Assembly (NCBI RefSeq): GCF_003202155.1
Contig: NZ_QFLI01000001.1
Span: 921,358-985,357 of the forward strand
Direction of reading: 5' to 3'
Source of the DNA: Marinifilum breve
GTDB lineage: Bacteria > Bacteroidota > Bacteroidia > Bacteroidales > Marinifilaceae
DNA: 64,000 bases
Shown here: in pieces, positions 8,369-18,225 of the stretch
Layout: each line of letters begins with the position of its first letter
Numbering within the stretch: the first letter of the stretch is position 1
Notes under the pieces: model-generated
Told to the model about the DNA's origin: nothing
Database searches by the model: none
Seen by the model: only the letters and a program-made list of their open reading frames with translations
Position numbers and translations under genes: made by a program

Positions 8369-8842
8369 TTACTTTGAAGGATAATTCAAATCAAACTCAT
8401 CATCCCCCATAACACATTGTCCTGTTTGGTCTGAACATGTTTGGAAATCGAAAGTACCCTCAACATGTAATGGTAAACTTTTCACCTTAATTTTCTGACG
8501 CATTTCTGCAGTGTTTTCGAAATAACTTACATCACCTTCCCAAATTTTGTCGTATTTCTTATGAGCATTAATTGGTTTTACTTTTCCAATACGCTCGTAA
8601 CTTGCATGATTTTCAAAATCAAATTCGATTAAGATTGGTCCTAAATCCGGATCAAAATCATTTGAATAAACATGCCAGCTTTTATCAATCTTAGCTTTAA
8701 AAACCACTTCGATTACATCACCAACTTTAATTTCTTTTTTAGACAACTCAACAGTCCATTTTGCTGGTGTTAAAATCTGAGCAAATGAACCCACTGACAC
8801 ACTTAACATTAGTACTAACAATACTGCAATTTTACTTTTCAT
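8369..8842 (-). CDS. Free-standing DsbD N-terminal (alpha) domain
   Basis: 157 residues: a signal peptide then only the periplasmic DsbD-alpha immunoglobulin-like domain. It aligns without gaps to residues 1-152 of the neighbouring DsbD. My hand count is about 71% identity over 150 positions, rising to about 78% after the signal peptide. Both redox cysteines are retained at the same positions (C136, C143), and the protein stops right where DsbD continues into the membrane domain. In DsbD this domain takes electrons from the membrane module and hands them to periplasmic reductases. A soluble copy could serve as a diffusible electron shuttle. It has its own promoter element of the shared redox type and its own terminator, so it is a real gene rather than a remnant. 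Confidence 0.85.
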   Translation of the reverse strand: MKSKIAVLLVLMLSVSVGSFAQILTPAKWTVELSKKEIKVGDVIEVVFKAKIDKSWHVYSNDFDPDLGPILIEFDFENHASYERIGKVKPINAHKKYDKIWEGDVSYFENTAEMRQKIKVKSLPLHVEGTFDFQTCSDQTGQCVMGDDEFDLNYPSK

Positions 8843-8927
8843 ATCTTTATTTTTTACTTATAAAAGAGTTCCCTCTTTAATATTAATGTTTATTCTTTCT
8901 GCCTTTAAGACAATAATAATACTAAAT

Positions 8928-8966
8928 AGGGTGAAACTAAGCTGAATTTTTTAAGCTTAATTAACC
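8928..8966 (-). promoter_or_regulatory. Redox promoter element B (upstream of free DsbD-N domain)
   Basis: Minus strand: GGTTAATTAAGCTTAA (8951-8966), 21 bases from TTAATTAA to TTCACCCT (8928-8935), about 85 bases before the start codon. Same architecture as elements A, C, D and E. Confidence 0.6.
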
Positions 8967-8985
8967 TTTGTGAATTACTGTATAA

Positions 8986-9013
8986 AAAAACCGCCTCAAT
9001 TGAGACGGTTTGT
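8986..9013 (-). terminator. Terminator of the SRPBCC gene (one of two identical copies)
   Basis: AAACCGTCTCAATTGAGGCGGTTT hairpin followed by a T-tract on the minus strand, 35 bases after the stop at 9049. The same hairpin sequence recurs at 25543-25568. Confidence 0.85.
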
Positions 9014-9048
9014 ACTATTCTTTATTATCACACAAACATCAAGACCGA

Positions 9049-9567
9049 TTACTTGTTGTAATAATTTTGAATCCCTTTTAGAGTTGTTGAAAGCTCTTTC
9101 CCAATTGCTTTAAATGTTTTTGTCTTAGGCGCTCCTTTATTAACCTTGAAATAGGATTCCAATCTCACTTTAGTTTTCGATTTTCCTGATGGTTCAATGT
9201 AATAATTCACTACATAGTATTCTACCGGATACTGAGAATCTTCTGACCTAAAACAAATGCGTTTAGCTGCTTTTGCAAAAACTGTTACTTCCTCTCCTCT
9301 TTCTGTTCCATCAGTCATTTTTACCAAACGATATGCTTCGTAACCATCTCCTTCTTTTTCCACAGAAGTTACAAACTCTGAGTTGTACTCATCTACCTTA
9401 TCCAAAACAGAAATTAATTTCCACACCTCATCAGGACTTGCATTTACAACTCCTTCTCGTTGAAGGGTTGGCGGAAGTTTTTTTGCTGGTTGCATTCCTT
9501 GTTGTGCTAGCAAGCTGCCTATATTTAGCGCAAATACTGCTACTAATAAAATCAAATATCTTTTCAT
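9049..9567 (-). CDS. Secreted SRPBCC (START/polyketide cyclase-like) protein
   Basis: 172 residues with a signal peptide (MKRYLILLVAVFALNIGSLLA). The mature part begins with a short proline/lysine segment and then has the SRPBCC opening pattern VNASPDEVWKLISVLDKVDEY. A body of alternating strands (YRLVKMTDGTERGEEVTVF, YYIEPSGKSKTKVRLESYF) and a C-terminal helix follow. This fold makes a hydrophobic ligand-binding cavity; no catalytic motif can be assigned. The gene follows TlpA by 102 bases with a hairpin between them, so it may be read through from that operon or transcribed separately. The role is unknown. Confidence 0.75.
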   Translation of the reverse strand: MKRYLILLVAVFALNIGSLLAQQGMQPAKKLPPTLQREGVVNASPDEVWKLISVLDKVDEYNSEFVTSVEKEGDGYEAYRLVKMTDGTERGEEVTVFAKAAKRICFRSEDSQYPVEYYVVNYYIEPSGKSKTKVRLESYFKVNKGAPKTKTFKAIGKELSTTLKGIQNYYNK

Positions 9568-9593
9568 CTATTTATAATTTCATTTTTTAATAA

Positions 9594-9625
9594 AAGTCCC
9601 AATTACCCCGAGGTAATCAGGACTT
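9594..9625 (-). terminator. Hairpin terminator after the TlpA gene
   Basis: AAGTCC...GGACTT with an inner ATTACC/GGTAAT stem, followed on the minus strand by TTTATTAAAAAA. It lies between the TlpA and SRPBCC genes. The T-tract is short, so it may be leaky. Confidence 0.65.
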
Positions 9626-9669
9626 CCCCCCATTCAATCAGCAATATTTAATTTATTGCTGAAACAATA

Positions 9670-10809
9670 TTATTTATCAAATATCGATTCCAATAGTTTC
9701 TCCAATTTCTCTCCTCTCAAGTTCTTTCCAACAATCTTTCCTTCCTTATCCAATAGAACAATGAATGGAATTCCGGAGAATTGATACTCTTTCATGATAT
9801 CCTTACCAGATTTAGGTGCCTGTACTTGTGGCCAAGGCATTTTCTCTTTGCGCATAGCTTTCATCCAAGCATTCTTACTATGATCGATAGAAACACTTAA
9901 CATTTCCAATCCTTTGCCATGATATTTCTCGTATTCTTTTTTCAAGTGAGGAATTTCCTGACGACAAGGACCACACCATGATGCCCAAAAATCGATTAAC
10001 ACATACTTTCCACGGAAATCCTTAGGACCATAATTCTTATCGCCTTTCTTTGTTGGAAAAGAAAAATCAGGAGCAACTTTACCTTCCATCATTTTCTCTC
10101 TTGCAGCTTTGGCTTCTGCCATTTCCTTCTTATAGTCTAATAATGGCTGATAATTTGGATTTTTCGCCTCTAATGTCTTAATGATATGCTCTTTTAAAGG
10201 CTGATCACTTTCTTTTCTCAATGAGCCTAACACTGAAATAATTGAATTACGATCGGCATAATACTTAGCCACATAGCGCATGTATGCATCAGTCTGTACA
10301 TAGTTTCTATTGTAGCCTTCAGCAGCACTTTCTTTCCATTCTTTACTATCTGATTTTGAAGCTTGATACATGATTTTTCCTGCAGCAATCATACCTTGGT
10401 AAGAACGATAGCTGTTGAATGATAACAAGTTCATTACCTCATTGTTTGGTCCACCCTTTATATATACAAACGGAGGATTCTTGATCTTGATTTTTGCAGT
10501 ATCTCTTCCTCTAAAGTCGATTTCCAAATCTTCATCTTCAGCCCAGAAACGTACCGATTGCCATTTCTGACAATCCAAGGTGTAAACACCTGGATTATCC
10601 ACCTTCATTTTAAATTCATAACTATTATCTGGCTTCAACTCTACCGAATCAATAATTGTTTTTTCAAATCCATTCCTTTTAACAATGGTCATCTTGAATT
10701 GATTATCTGGAAACTTCACCTTTCCTTTAATGGTAATATAGTTGTCTGCTGGTTGCTGTACGCAACTGAATAAGATTACACTGATTAGTGCGATTAATAT
10801 TGTTCTCAT
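9670..10809 (-). CDS. TlpA-family thiol-disulfide oxidoreductase lipoprotein with DUF4369
   Basis: 379 residues: lipoprotein signal (ILFSC, lipid Cys16), an N-terminal DUF4369-type beta domain (GKVKF...KTIIDSVEL...[15 protein letters not shown]), a helical linker, then a TlpA/AhpC-TSA domain with FWASWCGPC (redox C279/C282) and the cis-Pro motif GIPFI. These membrane-anchored periplasmic thioredoxins reduce disulfides, classically in cytochrome c maturation but in Bacteroidota often beside Sus-type loci. It is the third redox gene in the tail of the SusC/SusD locus, 99 bases after the preceding thioredoxin. Confidence 0.9.
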   Translation of the reverse strand: MRTILIALISVILFSCVQQPADNYITIKGKVKFPDNQFKMTIVKRNGFEKTIIDSVELKPDNSYEFKMKVDNPGVYTLDCQKWQSVRFWAEDEDLEIDFRGRDTAKIKIKNPPFVYIKGGPNNEVMNLLSFNSYRSYQGMIAAGKIMYQASKSDSKEWKESAAEGYNRNYVQTDAYMRYVAKYYADRNSIISVLGSLRKESDQPLKEHIIKTLEAKNPNYQPLLDYKKEMAEAKAAREKMMEGKVAPDFSFPTKKGDKNYGPKDFRGKYVLIDFWASWCGPCRQEIPHLKKEYEKYHGKGLEMLSVSIDHSKNAWMKAMRKEKMPWPQVQAPKSGKDIMKEYQFSGIPFIVLLDKEGKIVGKNLRGEKLEKLLESIFDK

Positions 10810-10908
10810 CTTTTTAATTAATAATGTATAATTAGTATCGAATATTTCTTAAAGATTTTGACAAATTCCTGTTCCCAAAATCTTCTATATTTCTACCGGA
10901 AAGACTTC

Positions 10909-12168
10909 TTATTTCTTTTTTGCTGGTTTCATTCCTCCCATTTTGAATGCAGGAATTGAAATTATTTTAGTTCCAGCCTTCTCTGCTGCTTTGTCCGCTT
11001 TGTCCGATTCCATTTGTGCACTTTTAGCAGCTTCTGCATTTCCAACGAGTTCCAATAATTTGGCTTTTGTTGCCAAGTAACCTGATTTGTGTTCTACTCT
11101 ACCCTCTTTGTCTGCTGCATAAGTAGCCCAACGAAGTGCTCGAGTCAACAAATCTTTATCCGTAGTGACTTTCGCAATCATAGACGCTGCGGAATCGAAA
11201 TATCTAAATTGGTTCTCATAATTCTTTAGCAAAGCAAAATCCAAAGCACCATCAACTACTGTTGCATACCTACTCCAATCATTTAGTCTTTGATATTCAT
11301 TTTGTAAAGCAATTGCAATTAATTCTGTCGCCTTCGGAAAGTCAGAAGTTTGTAGATCTTGAATCATTCTGTCAAAACCAGCTTTGTCATACTCTCTTCC
11401 TTTTCCTGGATAGAAGTATTGAAATGATTCGATTTTCTTACTATAAGTATTGTAGATTTTGTCATCAATCTCTTTTTGTCCATGTAATTCAGCAAAACGA
11501 TTCCTGTTCGCAAGAACAAATCTAAACTCATCAGTTAAAGGTTCTTTCATGAAATACTTGATAATATTCCAGTTTTCCTTTTTTAACAAATCATCCTTAG
11601 CCAAACTTGCAATGTACTTTTTTGCTTTTCTTGCCTCTTCTTTACCCAGGTTGGCCAAACGCAATGCTCTTAGGTAAGAAAACATGAATTCTCCATCTCT
11701 TTTACCAGTTTCATAAGCCTTCAACAAAGCTTTGAAGTTCCTATCTTCTGTTTGGGCTTCTTTTACATACTCAATGAATTCATCTGCTCCATAAGCTCCT
11801 ACAATTCTGTGAATTACTTCTCCTTTGACGTTAACAACCAAGAATGTTGGATAAGCAGTAATCTTCCATCCCGGTTTCAACTCAGGACCTTCCCCTTTCT
11901 CCATATCAATCTTGAAATTCACAAAATTGCTATTGAAGAAATCAGCAACATGATCCTGAGTAAAAACATCTTTGGCCATCATTTTACATGGTCCGCACCA
12001 AGATGTGTAACAATCCACAAAGATCAGTTTGTCTTGCTTTTTGGCTTTTTTCAAAACCTTTTTCCAGCTTGTATGTTCAAATTCTACCTCGCGGTTTTGA
12101 GCTTCAACATTTCCTGACTGAAAAAGGACCATTAGTGCCACTGTCATTAATGTAAATACTTTCTTCAT
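10909..12168 (-). CDS. Secreted thioredoxin with long helical C-terminal domain
   Basis: 419 residues: a signal peptide, a thioredoxin domain (DCYTSWCGPC, redox C58/C61; cis-Pro AYPT near residue 107), then about 270 residues of mainly helical, TPR-like sequence and a lysine-rich tail. An extra cysteine precedes the active site (DCYT). Its layout matches the next gene upstream (12250) and the two outlying genes at 34054 and 50715. The C-terminal part probably binds a partner or substrate. It lies 81 bases after its neighbour within the Sus locus tail, so co-transcription is likely. Confidence 0.85.
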   Translation of the reverse strand: MKKVFTLMTVALMVLFQSGNVEAQNREVEFEHTSWKKVLKKAKKQDKLIFVDCYTSWCGPCKMMAKDVFTQDHVADFFNSNFVNFKIDMEKGEGPELKPGWKITAYPTFLVVNVKGEVIHRIVGAYGADEFIEYVKEAQTEDRNFKALLKAYETGKRDGEFMFSYLRALRLANLGKEEARKAKKYIASLAKDDLLKKENWNIIKYFMKEPLTDEFRFVLANRNRFAELHGQKEIDDKIYNTYSKKIESFQYFYPGKGREYDKAGFDRMIQDLQTSDFPKATELIAIALQNEYQRLNDWSRYATVVDGALDFALLKNYENQFRYFDSAASMIAKVTTDKDLLTRALRWATYAADKEGRVEHKSGYLATKAKLLELVGNAEAAKSAQMESDKADKAAEKAGTKIISIPAFKMGGMKPAKKK

Positions 12169-12249
12169 TTGGTTCCTTTTATTATTAGTAGGTTTCTTGT
12201 TTAAAGAATATCATAATTAGATCTCAAAATAAAGATCCAAGTCGACTCC

Positions 12250-13389
12250 CTATTTTTCGACTAACTTACTTTTCAATTGCTGAAAAGCATTTGCAAAGCC
12301 TGGATTTATCCCCTCTATCTTCATACCCATATCACACCATTCTGCAACCTTAGCTCTCAACTCTTTATCTTGAACTGCTCTCTCAACAGGTAAGGCGTAA
12401 TTGTACAATGACATTGCACCTTTATCAATGCTTCCATCCTTTAAGTATTTTGATACTTTCGTTATATAGGCGCCCCAATCTTTTATAGATCTTGAAGTTG
12501 ACATTTCAGAATAAGCCTTTATCGTTTCTTTGCTCCTTACTTTATTCTTTTTCAACTGATTCAGAAAGCTCTTCTTCTTCTCCTGATTCAAAACAAAATC
12601 GCCATTCTCTTTCTTGTCACAAAGCTGATTACCTTCTCTCAAGAAGGTAAAATATACCTTGTCCTCCACCTCTTTTTGTCCAAAAACTTCAATAAACTCT
12701 GACTGATTATTCAGCACCAACTGAAAGGCTTTATTGTGAATAGACTCCACGTACTTCTTAAGAAGGTTCCAGTTCTCCTTTTCCAATAAATCCTTCTTCT
12801 CCAATTGCTCGAAATAACGGTTGATTACGCTAGTCAGTTGCTCCTTTTCATTAGCAGCTTCAAGTTTTTGTAAGTATTCCAGAACAAACTTTTTATTGGA
12901 AACTCCCTCCTTCTTGTATTTTGCATGATAGCTTGAAAGAGTTCCTGTTCCTTTTAGAGCCTCAGCGGCAAACTTTAGTAGCTCTTCTTTCTGAAGTGCT
13001 CCAACAGCTTTATGGATGATATCTTGTTTTGCATTAATTACCACCAATGTTGGGTATGCATTTACTCCAAGAATTGTCTTCAAACTTTTCCCAGGTTCCT
13101 TTTCCATATCCAATTTCACATTAATGAAATTCTTATTGAAAAATTCTCCAACCTCTTGTTGAGCAAAAGTATTTTTAGCCATCATTTTACAAGGGCCACA
13201 CCATGTGGTATAGCAATCTATAAAGACCATTTTTTGCTCTTCAGCTGCTTTTTTTAAAATTGTACTCCAATCTGAATGATTGAATTTGATTCCCTTTACT
13301 TCATTTTCATCAGTCAGGCTATTTGCCATGATATTGTTTGAAAATGAAAACAGAACCACCAGTACAATTGATAATAATCTAGTATTCAT
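12250..13389 (-). CDS. Secreted thioredoxin with helical C-terminal domain
   Basis: 379 residues: signal peptide, thioredoxin domain with DCYTTWCGPC (C64/C67) and AYPT cis-proline, and a lysine/glutamate-rich helical C-terminal region of about 240 residues. It is a divergent paralogue of the 10909-12168 protein. It follows the SusD gene by 123 bases that contain a hairpin (13427-13457). The arrangement SusC-SusD-thioredoxin-thioredoxin-TlpA suggests that whatever the Sus pair imports or binds has disulfide bonds or thiols that must be reduced at entry. That is inference from context. Confidence 0.85.
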   Translation of the reverse strand: MNTRLLSIVLVVLFSFSNNIMANSLTDENEVKGIKFNHSDWSTILKKAAEEQKMVFIDCYTTWCGPCKMMAKNTFAQQEVGEFFNKNFINVKLDMEKEPGKSLKTILGVNAYPTLVVINAKQDIIHKAVGALQKEELLKFAAEALKGTGTLSSYHAKYKKEGVSNKKFVLEYLQKLEAANEKEQLTSVINRYFEQLEKKDLLEKENWNLLKKYVESIHNKAFQLVLNNQSEFIEVFGQKEVEDKVYFTFLREGNQLCDKKENGDFVLNQEKKKSFLNQLKKNKVRSKETIKAYSEMSTSRSIKDWGAYITKVSKYLKDGSIDKGAMSLYNYALPVERAVQDKELRAKVAEWCDMGMKIEGINPGFANAFQQLKSKLVEK

Positions 13390-13426
13390 TCTTTGAGTTT
13401 TAAGAATAGAGATATAGTCTTGCCAA

Positions 13427-13457
13427 GAGAGGCCTGAATTATGATCAGGCTACTCTC
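13427..13457 (-). repeat. Intercistronic hairpin between SusD and thioredoxin genes
   Basis: GAGAG(g)CCTGA pairs with TCAGG(cta)CTCTC. There is no T-tract, so it is likely an mRNA-stabilising or processing stem rather than a full terminator. Confidence 0.5.
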
Positions 13458-13512
13458 AACAAATTAATAAACTATGAAATTTTAATTTAGTTTTGAATTG
13501 GGATGATTCCTC

Positions 13513-14949
13513 CTATAAGTATCCGGGATTCTGAACCAAACTTCCCTTCGTGATTTCAATTTCTCGCTTAGGAATTGGCAGTACATATTTATTTTCCGGC
13601 AGATCTTTGTTCTTCAGTTTTCTACCTGTTCGAATTAGGTCGTAACGATGTAAACCCTCAAAGCACAACTCCAATTCCCGCTCCAATAAAATTCTGTCAA
13701 TTAAAGCATCTGCATTAGCAAAATCTCCTGTGGTATAATTGGTAAATTCACTATCTGCTCTACCTGCAATAGCATTTAACAGATTTACTGATTCTTGATT
13801 TACTCCTGAAGTTCTGACCAATGCTTCGGCCCTGGTTAAATACATTTCAGAAAGACGAATCATTGGAATGTTATCTCTTCCACGGTCATTATTAAATTTG
13901 GCGGTTGTCAATTTTGTTGGATTTTGCCCCTTGGTGTAAGCTTGCCAAATTAATTTGGTTTTTCTTTGATCCGTATCTGTATATTTTGCCAAGAAATCAT
14001 CGGCAGCATATGTAGAATATTTGTGGTAGTAAGAAAAATAATGAGTCCCAAACTGATGATCACCATTGTTCCATGTTAATGGAATTGCATAGATGTATTC
14101 CGCATCTAAACTAACATCATATCCACTACTCATTGGAAATACAGATCTTAAATCAGCATTTAACCTATAGTTTTCATTCCCAATTAAAAATGCAGATTCA
14201 CTAGCAGCCTTTTCAAAATTTCCCATATAAAGATATACTCTTGACAACAAAGCATGAACACTTCCTTTAGTTGCGCGTGCTCGAGTTTCAAGGTCATCTT
14301 CATAGTTTTCATTCAAATCAGGCAATGCCTCCGTTAAATCTTTAATAATTTGATCGTAAGTTGCTTGAACTGTTGAACGAGTAATGGCATTACTGGCATT
14401 CCACTTGATTCCTTCATATGGTGTTAATTGTAAAGGCAAACCTAAACCATTCATTTTTCCTGTTAAGGCACCATCTCCAAAAAGTTTTTGAAGCATTAAA
14501 TAGTTGTATGCTCTTAAAAATTTAGCTTCGGCAACATGTTGACTGATAACTTCTTCTCTGTAAGTACCAAGTTTAGGAGCAGATTCAATAATTACATTGG
14601 CGACATTAATTGCTGAATAAGATTTTTCCCATGAACCACCAACAAAATAACTATCATCCACCGGAATTTCTCCTGAGTTTACAAGATCATAGTAATCGCT
14701 TTTGCTTACCAACAAGTCTGTTGAAAAATCACCAAATATATAAGAGGTAGCATTATTGGCCTCAAAGGTTTTATTGTAAACATCCATTAAGGCTGATTCT
14801 GCAGAACTTTCTGACTGAAACACTTCTGTCTCTACAGTTGTATCTTCAGGTGCTAGATCCAGTTGCTTATCACAAGCTGAAAGTAGACAAGCCAAAACAA
14901 CAATTACCAATCCGTATCTATTGTATTTTCTATCTTTCATCTCTTTCAT
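13513..14949 (-). CDS. SusD/RagB-family outer-membrane lipoprotein (locus 1)
   Basis: 478 residues with a lipoprotein signal (VVLACLLSAC) and the SusD N-terminal pattern (DLAPEDTTVETEVFQSESSAESALMDVYNK). TPR-type helices follow (AEAKFLRAYNYLMLQKLFGDG), and it ends with the typical RYDLIRTGRKLKN...YVLPIPKREIEITKGSLVQNPGY. It forms the surface lid that captures substrate for the SusC pore. The start is 2 bases after the SusC stop, so the two are translationally coupled. ATG at 14940 is an alternative start. It is the only SusD in a locus with two SusC genes. Confidence 0.93.
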   Translation of the reverse strand: MKEMKDRKYNRYGLVIVVLACLLSACDKQLDLAPEDTTVETEVFQSESSAESALMDVYNKTFEANNATSYIFGDFSTDLLVSKSDYYDLVNSGEIPVDDSYFVGGSWEKSYSAINVANVIIESAPKLGTYREEVISQHVAEAKFLRAYNYLMLQKLFGDGALTGKMNGLGLPLQLTPYEGIKWNASNAITRSTVQATYDQIIKDLTEALPDLNENYEDDLETRARATKGSVHALLSRVYLYMGNFEKAASESAFLIGNENYRLNADLRSVFPMSSGYDVSLDAEYIYAIPLTWNNGDHQFGTHYFSYYHKYSTYAADDFLAKYTDTDQRKTKLIWQAYTKGQNPTKLTTAKFNNDRGRDNIPMIRLSEMYLTRAEALVRTSGVNQESVNLLNAIAGRADSEFTNYTTGDFANADALIDRILLERELELCFEGLHRYDLIRTGRKLKNKDLPENKYVLPIPKREIEITKGSLVQNPGYL

Positions 14950-14951
14950 TT

Positions 14952-17900
14952 TTAAAGTCCAATTTTAACTCCAACCTGAATTGATTTTTGCTGAGGGATA
15001 GTTAATTCATCATTTCCAGCATATGCTGCTGATGACCCAAATGCACTCACTTCAGGATCTGGACCACTGTATTTTGTCCATGTAAGCAGATTGGATCCTT
15101 TTAAATACACTGCTAAACTTCTAAGTCCTATTCTACGAATTCGCTCTGGATTAAAGCGGTAAGTTAGCGAAATATTCTTTAATCGAATAAATGAGCCATC
15201 TTCAAGAAACCTGTCTGACTTTCTACTTACGGTATAGTCAGTCTTTCCATCCCCAAAACCAGTTTTAACAATAGACTTATTATTCCTCTTTGGAATATCA
15301 GTTTTATGACCTGCAATAATCCATTCATCCAAAATATCACGACTTAAATTACGATAATTCTGATCTGAATAGGTAAGCAATTCAGCTCTTGTTCCATTCA
15401 TAATTTTTCCTCCATAAGAAAAAGCAAACATCGTATTCAATTCAAAATTCCTATAAGAGAGAACATTGGTAATACCTCCGGTAAATTCAGGCATGCGATC
15501 ACCCATAACAAACTTATTATCAGTAGTAGCATTTCCCATAATTGAAGCAGGCGGAGTTGTTGAGATGCTTCCATCTGAATATCTCCATAAAGGATTACCT
15601 GTTAAAGGATCCACTCCATGCCAATCATAAAGAAACCATGCGGTAGCAGATTCCCCAACCTGATAAAAGGCATATGCTGTCTCGGCACCACCTGGAGTAT
15701 ATGATCCATCAATATTTAAGTTGGTTACTTCATTGGTATTTTTTGCAATATTAAAATTGGTACTCCATTTAAATTCCTTATTAATATTCAAAGTATTTAA
15801 TGAGAATTCCACACCTTTATTTGTCATATCTACCAAATTCTGTTTCTGACCTGAATATCCTGAATACCATGGTACAGAAGACTGTATCAACATGTCTACA
15901 CTTTTCTTATTATAATAGTCAAAAGTGAATTGTACTTTATCACCGAAAAGAGTAAGATCCAATCCGATATCCAAGGTTTTGGTTTTCTCCCATTTCAAAT
16001 CAGGATTACTAGGTTGAGCAACTTCTAAAATATTTGTCTTTCCATACTTAGAAGCATTCTCCTTCAAAATATATTGTCCCTGGTGCCCATAATAACCACC
16101 TGAACCTGAAATTCCACTAAAGCCTAAACTAGCTCGAATTTTTGCATCTGTAACCCAAGTATAGGCTTCCATAAATTGTTCTTTGGAAAATCTCCAACCT
16201 AAAGAAAACGAAGGGAAGCCAACGTACCTTTCATTCTTATTAAAACGAGATGAACCATCAATACGATAAGTAACACCTGCCATATATTTATCTAGCCAAC
16301 GGTAGTTCATTCTTGCAAAAAAAGACATCATTGCCCACTCTCTTCGAACTGCCTGACCAACCTTTGGTTTATCGGCTTGACTTATACTTAAAACGTCATT
16401 CGTAGGAAAACCTTCACCGCTAATACTTACAATATCTTCATCTGATGTTTCAAACGATTGTCCGATTACCCCATTAAAAACGTGTTCGCCTAGCTCTTTA
16501 TAAATTGTAGCTGTATTGTTGAACACATATTTCATATTTTGTATGTTGGTCTGATTGGCATTCCCTTCTCTATCAATCTTCTCATAAGCCATATTTTTAT
16601 TATAAGCTTTAGATACCATCAAATCAATACCAAATTCTGAACGTAAAGTCAACCATGGCAAGGCCTTATATTCTGCATACAAATTACCAATCAACCTACT
16701 ATCTCTCACATAGTTAATCGATTCTTTTGCAGTTGCAATAGGATTAAATTGAGATTGCTTATTTTCAACAAAATTATACATCCCATCTTCATCTTTTACA
16801 GATATACTAGGGTTAGCAAGAATAGAATTTCTATACACACTACCTGAGTTTAAAGAGTTATTATCTGTATAAGAAAATGTCAAATTATTACCAAATCTAA
16901 ATTTCTCACTAGACTTGTATTCATAATTGATTCTTGATGTATATCTTTTAAAATCGTTGTTAATTACATAAGAATCCTGATCGAGATAAGATAATGATAA
17001 AAAGTAAGTGCTTTTATCTGTTCCTGCAGATACTGTTGCTGATACATTGTTAGTAATAGCAGTTCTTGTTGCCAAATCAAACCAATCTGTATTTAGCCCC
17101 TTATTAAAACGATAATTCCCGTCTTTATCCGGACCTTCATAAGCATTGTAAAAATCAACATATTGATCTCCATTTAAAACATCGGGTACACCAACAGGTT
17201 CTGCTACCAATGTTGAGATATTTAAATTGACTTTAGGTTGACCTTTTTTTCCTCGTTTTGTTGTAATTAATACAACACCAGCTCCACCTCGTGACCCATA
17301 GATTGCTGTAGCATAAGCATCTTTTAAAATTTCAATGGACTCAATATCATCCATATTCAGATTGGCCAATGGGTTTCTTTCAAATTCGGAATTGGCTCCA
17401 ATTTGTCCAGAAGCACTATTTCCTCCAATTGCAACTGCTGCAATGCTTCCTTGTGAAAAGGAAGTGCTTGAATGACTTCCTACACCATAAACAGGTACCC
17501 CATCAATGATAAAAAGTGGATTATTATCCCCATCTAATGATGTTATTCCTCGAATGGTAATTGCTGTAGCACTTCCGGGTGCTCCACTACTAGAGTTAAT
17601 TTGAACACCAGCAACTTGTCCTGCCAATGCATTGTCGATACTTAAAGCTGGTTGCTCTAATGCCTCAAGATTAATTGAAGTCACTGCTCCTGTTAAATCC
17701 CTTCTTTCCTGAACACCATATCCAATAACTGCAATTTCTTTTAATGCGACATTATCCGCTTTCAACAAAATGTCATAATGTGATTTTTGTGTCACTTTAA
17801 TTTCCTGCGAAACATATCCTATCGAAGATATTAACAAGATATCTCCTTCATTTGCTGTAATCAAAAATTTTCCATCGAAATCTACAGCAGAACCATTGGT

Positions 17901-18077
17901 AGTTCCTTTTACAATCACCGTAGCACCAATGGCTGGTGATTTGTCTTCACTGATTAAAACAGTACCTGTTATTTTTTTTGTCTTAAGTTCCTGTGCTTTG
18001 TATGATTGAGCTTGAAGATTCCCTCCAAACATCGTCATTACAACCAGAAACATGACTAATATCTTATTCATATTCAT
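14952..18077 (-). CDS. SusC/RagA-family TonB-dependent receptor, second of locus 1
   Basis: 1041 residues: signal peptide, carboxypeptidase-regulatory-like domain (KITGTVLISEDKSPAIGATVIVKGT...AVDFDGKFLI), the TonB/plug region (GYGVQERRDLTGAVTSI...LAGQVAGVQI...AIYGSRGGAGVVLITTKRG) and a C-terminal beta-barrel ending in the SusC-type SIQVGVKIGL. It lacks the N-terminal STN signalling domain that the other SusC of the locus has, so it is a transporter not itself wired to the FecR protein. It is directly coupled to the SusD gene downstream. Confidence 0.95.
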   Translation of the reverse strand: MNMNKILVMFLVVMTMFGGNLQAQSYKAQELKTKKITGTVLISEDKSPAIGATVIVKGTTNGSAVDFDGKFLITANEGDILLISSIGYVSQEIKVTQKSHYDILLKADNVALKEIAVIGYGVQERRDLTGAVTSINLEALEQPALSIDNALAGQVAGVQINSSSGAPGSATAITIRGITSLDGDNNPLFIIDGVPVYGVGSHSSTSFSQGSIAAVAIGGNSASGQIGANSEFERNPLANLNMDDIESIEILKDAYATAIYGSRGGAGVVLITTKRGKKGQPKVNLNISTLVAEPVGVPDVLNGDQYVDFYNAYEGPDKDGNYRFNKGLNTDWFDLATRTAITNNVSATVSAGTDKSTYFLSLSYLDQDSYVINNDFKRYTSRINYEYKSSEKFRFGNNLTFSYTDNNSLNSGSVYRNSILANPSISVKDEDGMYNFVENKQSQFNPIATAKESINYVRDSRLIGNLYAEYKALPWLTLRSEFGIDLMVSKAYNKNMAYEKIDREGNANQTNIQNMKYVFNNTATIYKELGEHVFNGVIGQSFETSDEDIVSISGEGFPTNDVLSISQADKPKVGQAVRREWAMMSFFARMNYRWLDKYMAGVTYRIDGSSRFNKNERYVGFPSFSLGWRFSKEQFMEAYTWVTDAKIRASLGFSGISGSGGYYGHQGQYILKENASKYGKTNILEVAQPSNPDLKWEKTKTLDIGLDLTLFGDKVQFTFDYYNKKSVDMLIQSSVPWYSGYSGQKQNLVDMTNKGVEFSLNTLNINKEFKWSTNFNIAKNTNEVTNLNIDGSYTPGGAETAYAFYQVGESATAWFLYDWHGVDPLTGNPLWRYSDGSISTTPPASIMGNATTDNKFVMGDRMPEFTGGITNVLSYRNFELNTMFAFSYGGKIMNGTRAELLTYSDQNYRNLSRDILDEWIIAGHKTDIPKRNNKSIVKTGFGDGKTDYTVSRKSDRFLEDGSFIRLKNISLTYRFNPERIRRIGLRSLAVYLKGSNLLTWTKYSGPDPEVSAFGSSAAYAGNDELTIPQQKSIQVGVKIGL

Positions 18078-18191
18078 GAGATTTACTACATGTTCTCTGA
18101 AATGCCTATTCTATAGGCTCTATTTAATGCAAACCATTATAATCTGCACAACACGAATCATCTGCCAATAATTTGTGCTTTTTATAGAAGT

Positions 18192-18218
18192 GAGAGTCTC
18201 GCCATTCACGAGACTCTC
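18192..18218 (-). terminator. Hairpin after the propeller lipoprotein gene
   Basis: A 10-bp perfect stem GAGAGTCTCG/CGAGACTCTC with a 7-base loop, 7 bases past the stop at 18226. No strong T-tract on the minus strand, so partial termination or processing is likely, lowering or separating SusC expression. Confidence 0.55.
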
Positions 18219-18225
18219 CTAATGA

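Noticed and set aside
10852-10884. AAGATTTTG/CAAAATCTT inverted repeat as terminator
   Set aside because: Weak AT-only stem, no T-tract, lies between closely spaced co-oriented genes.
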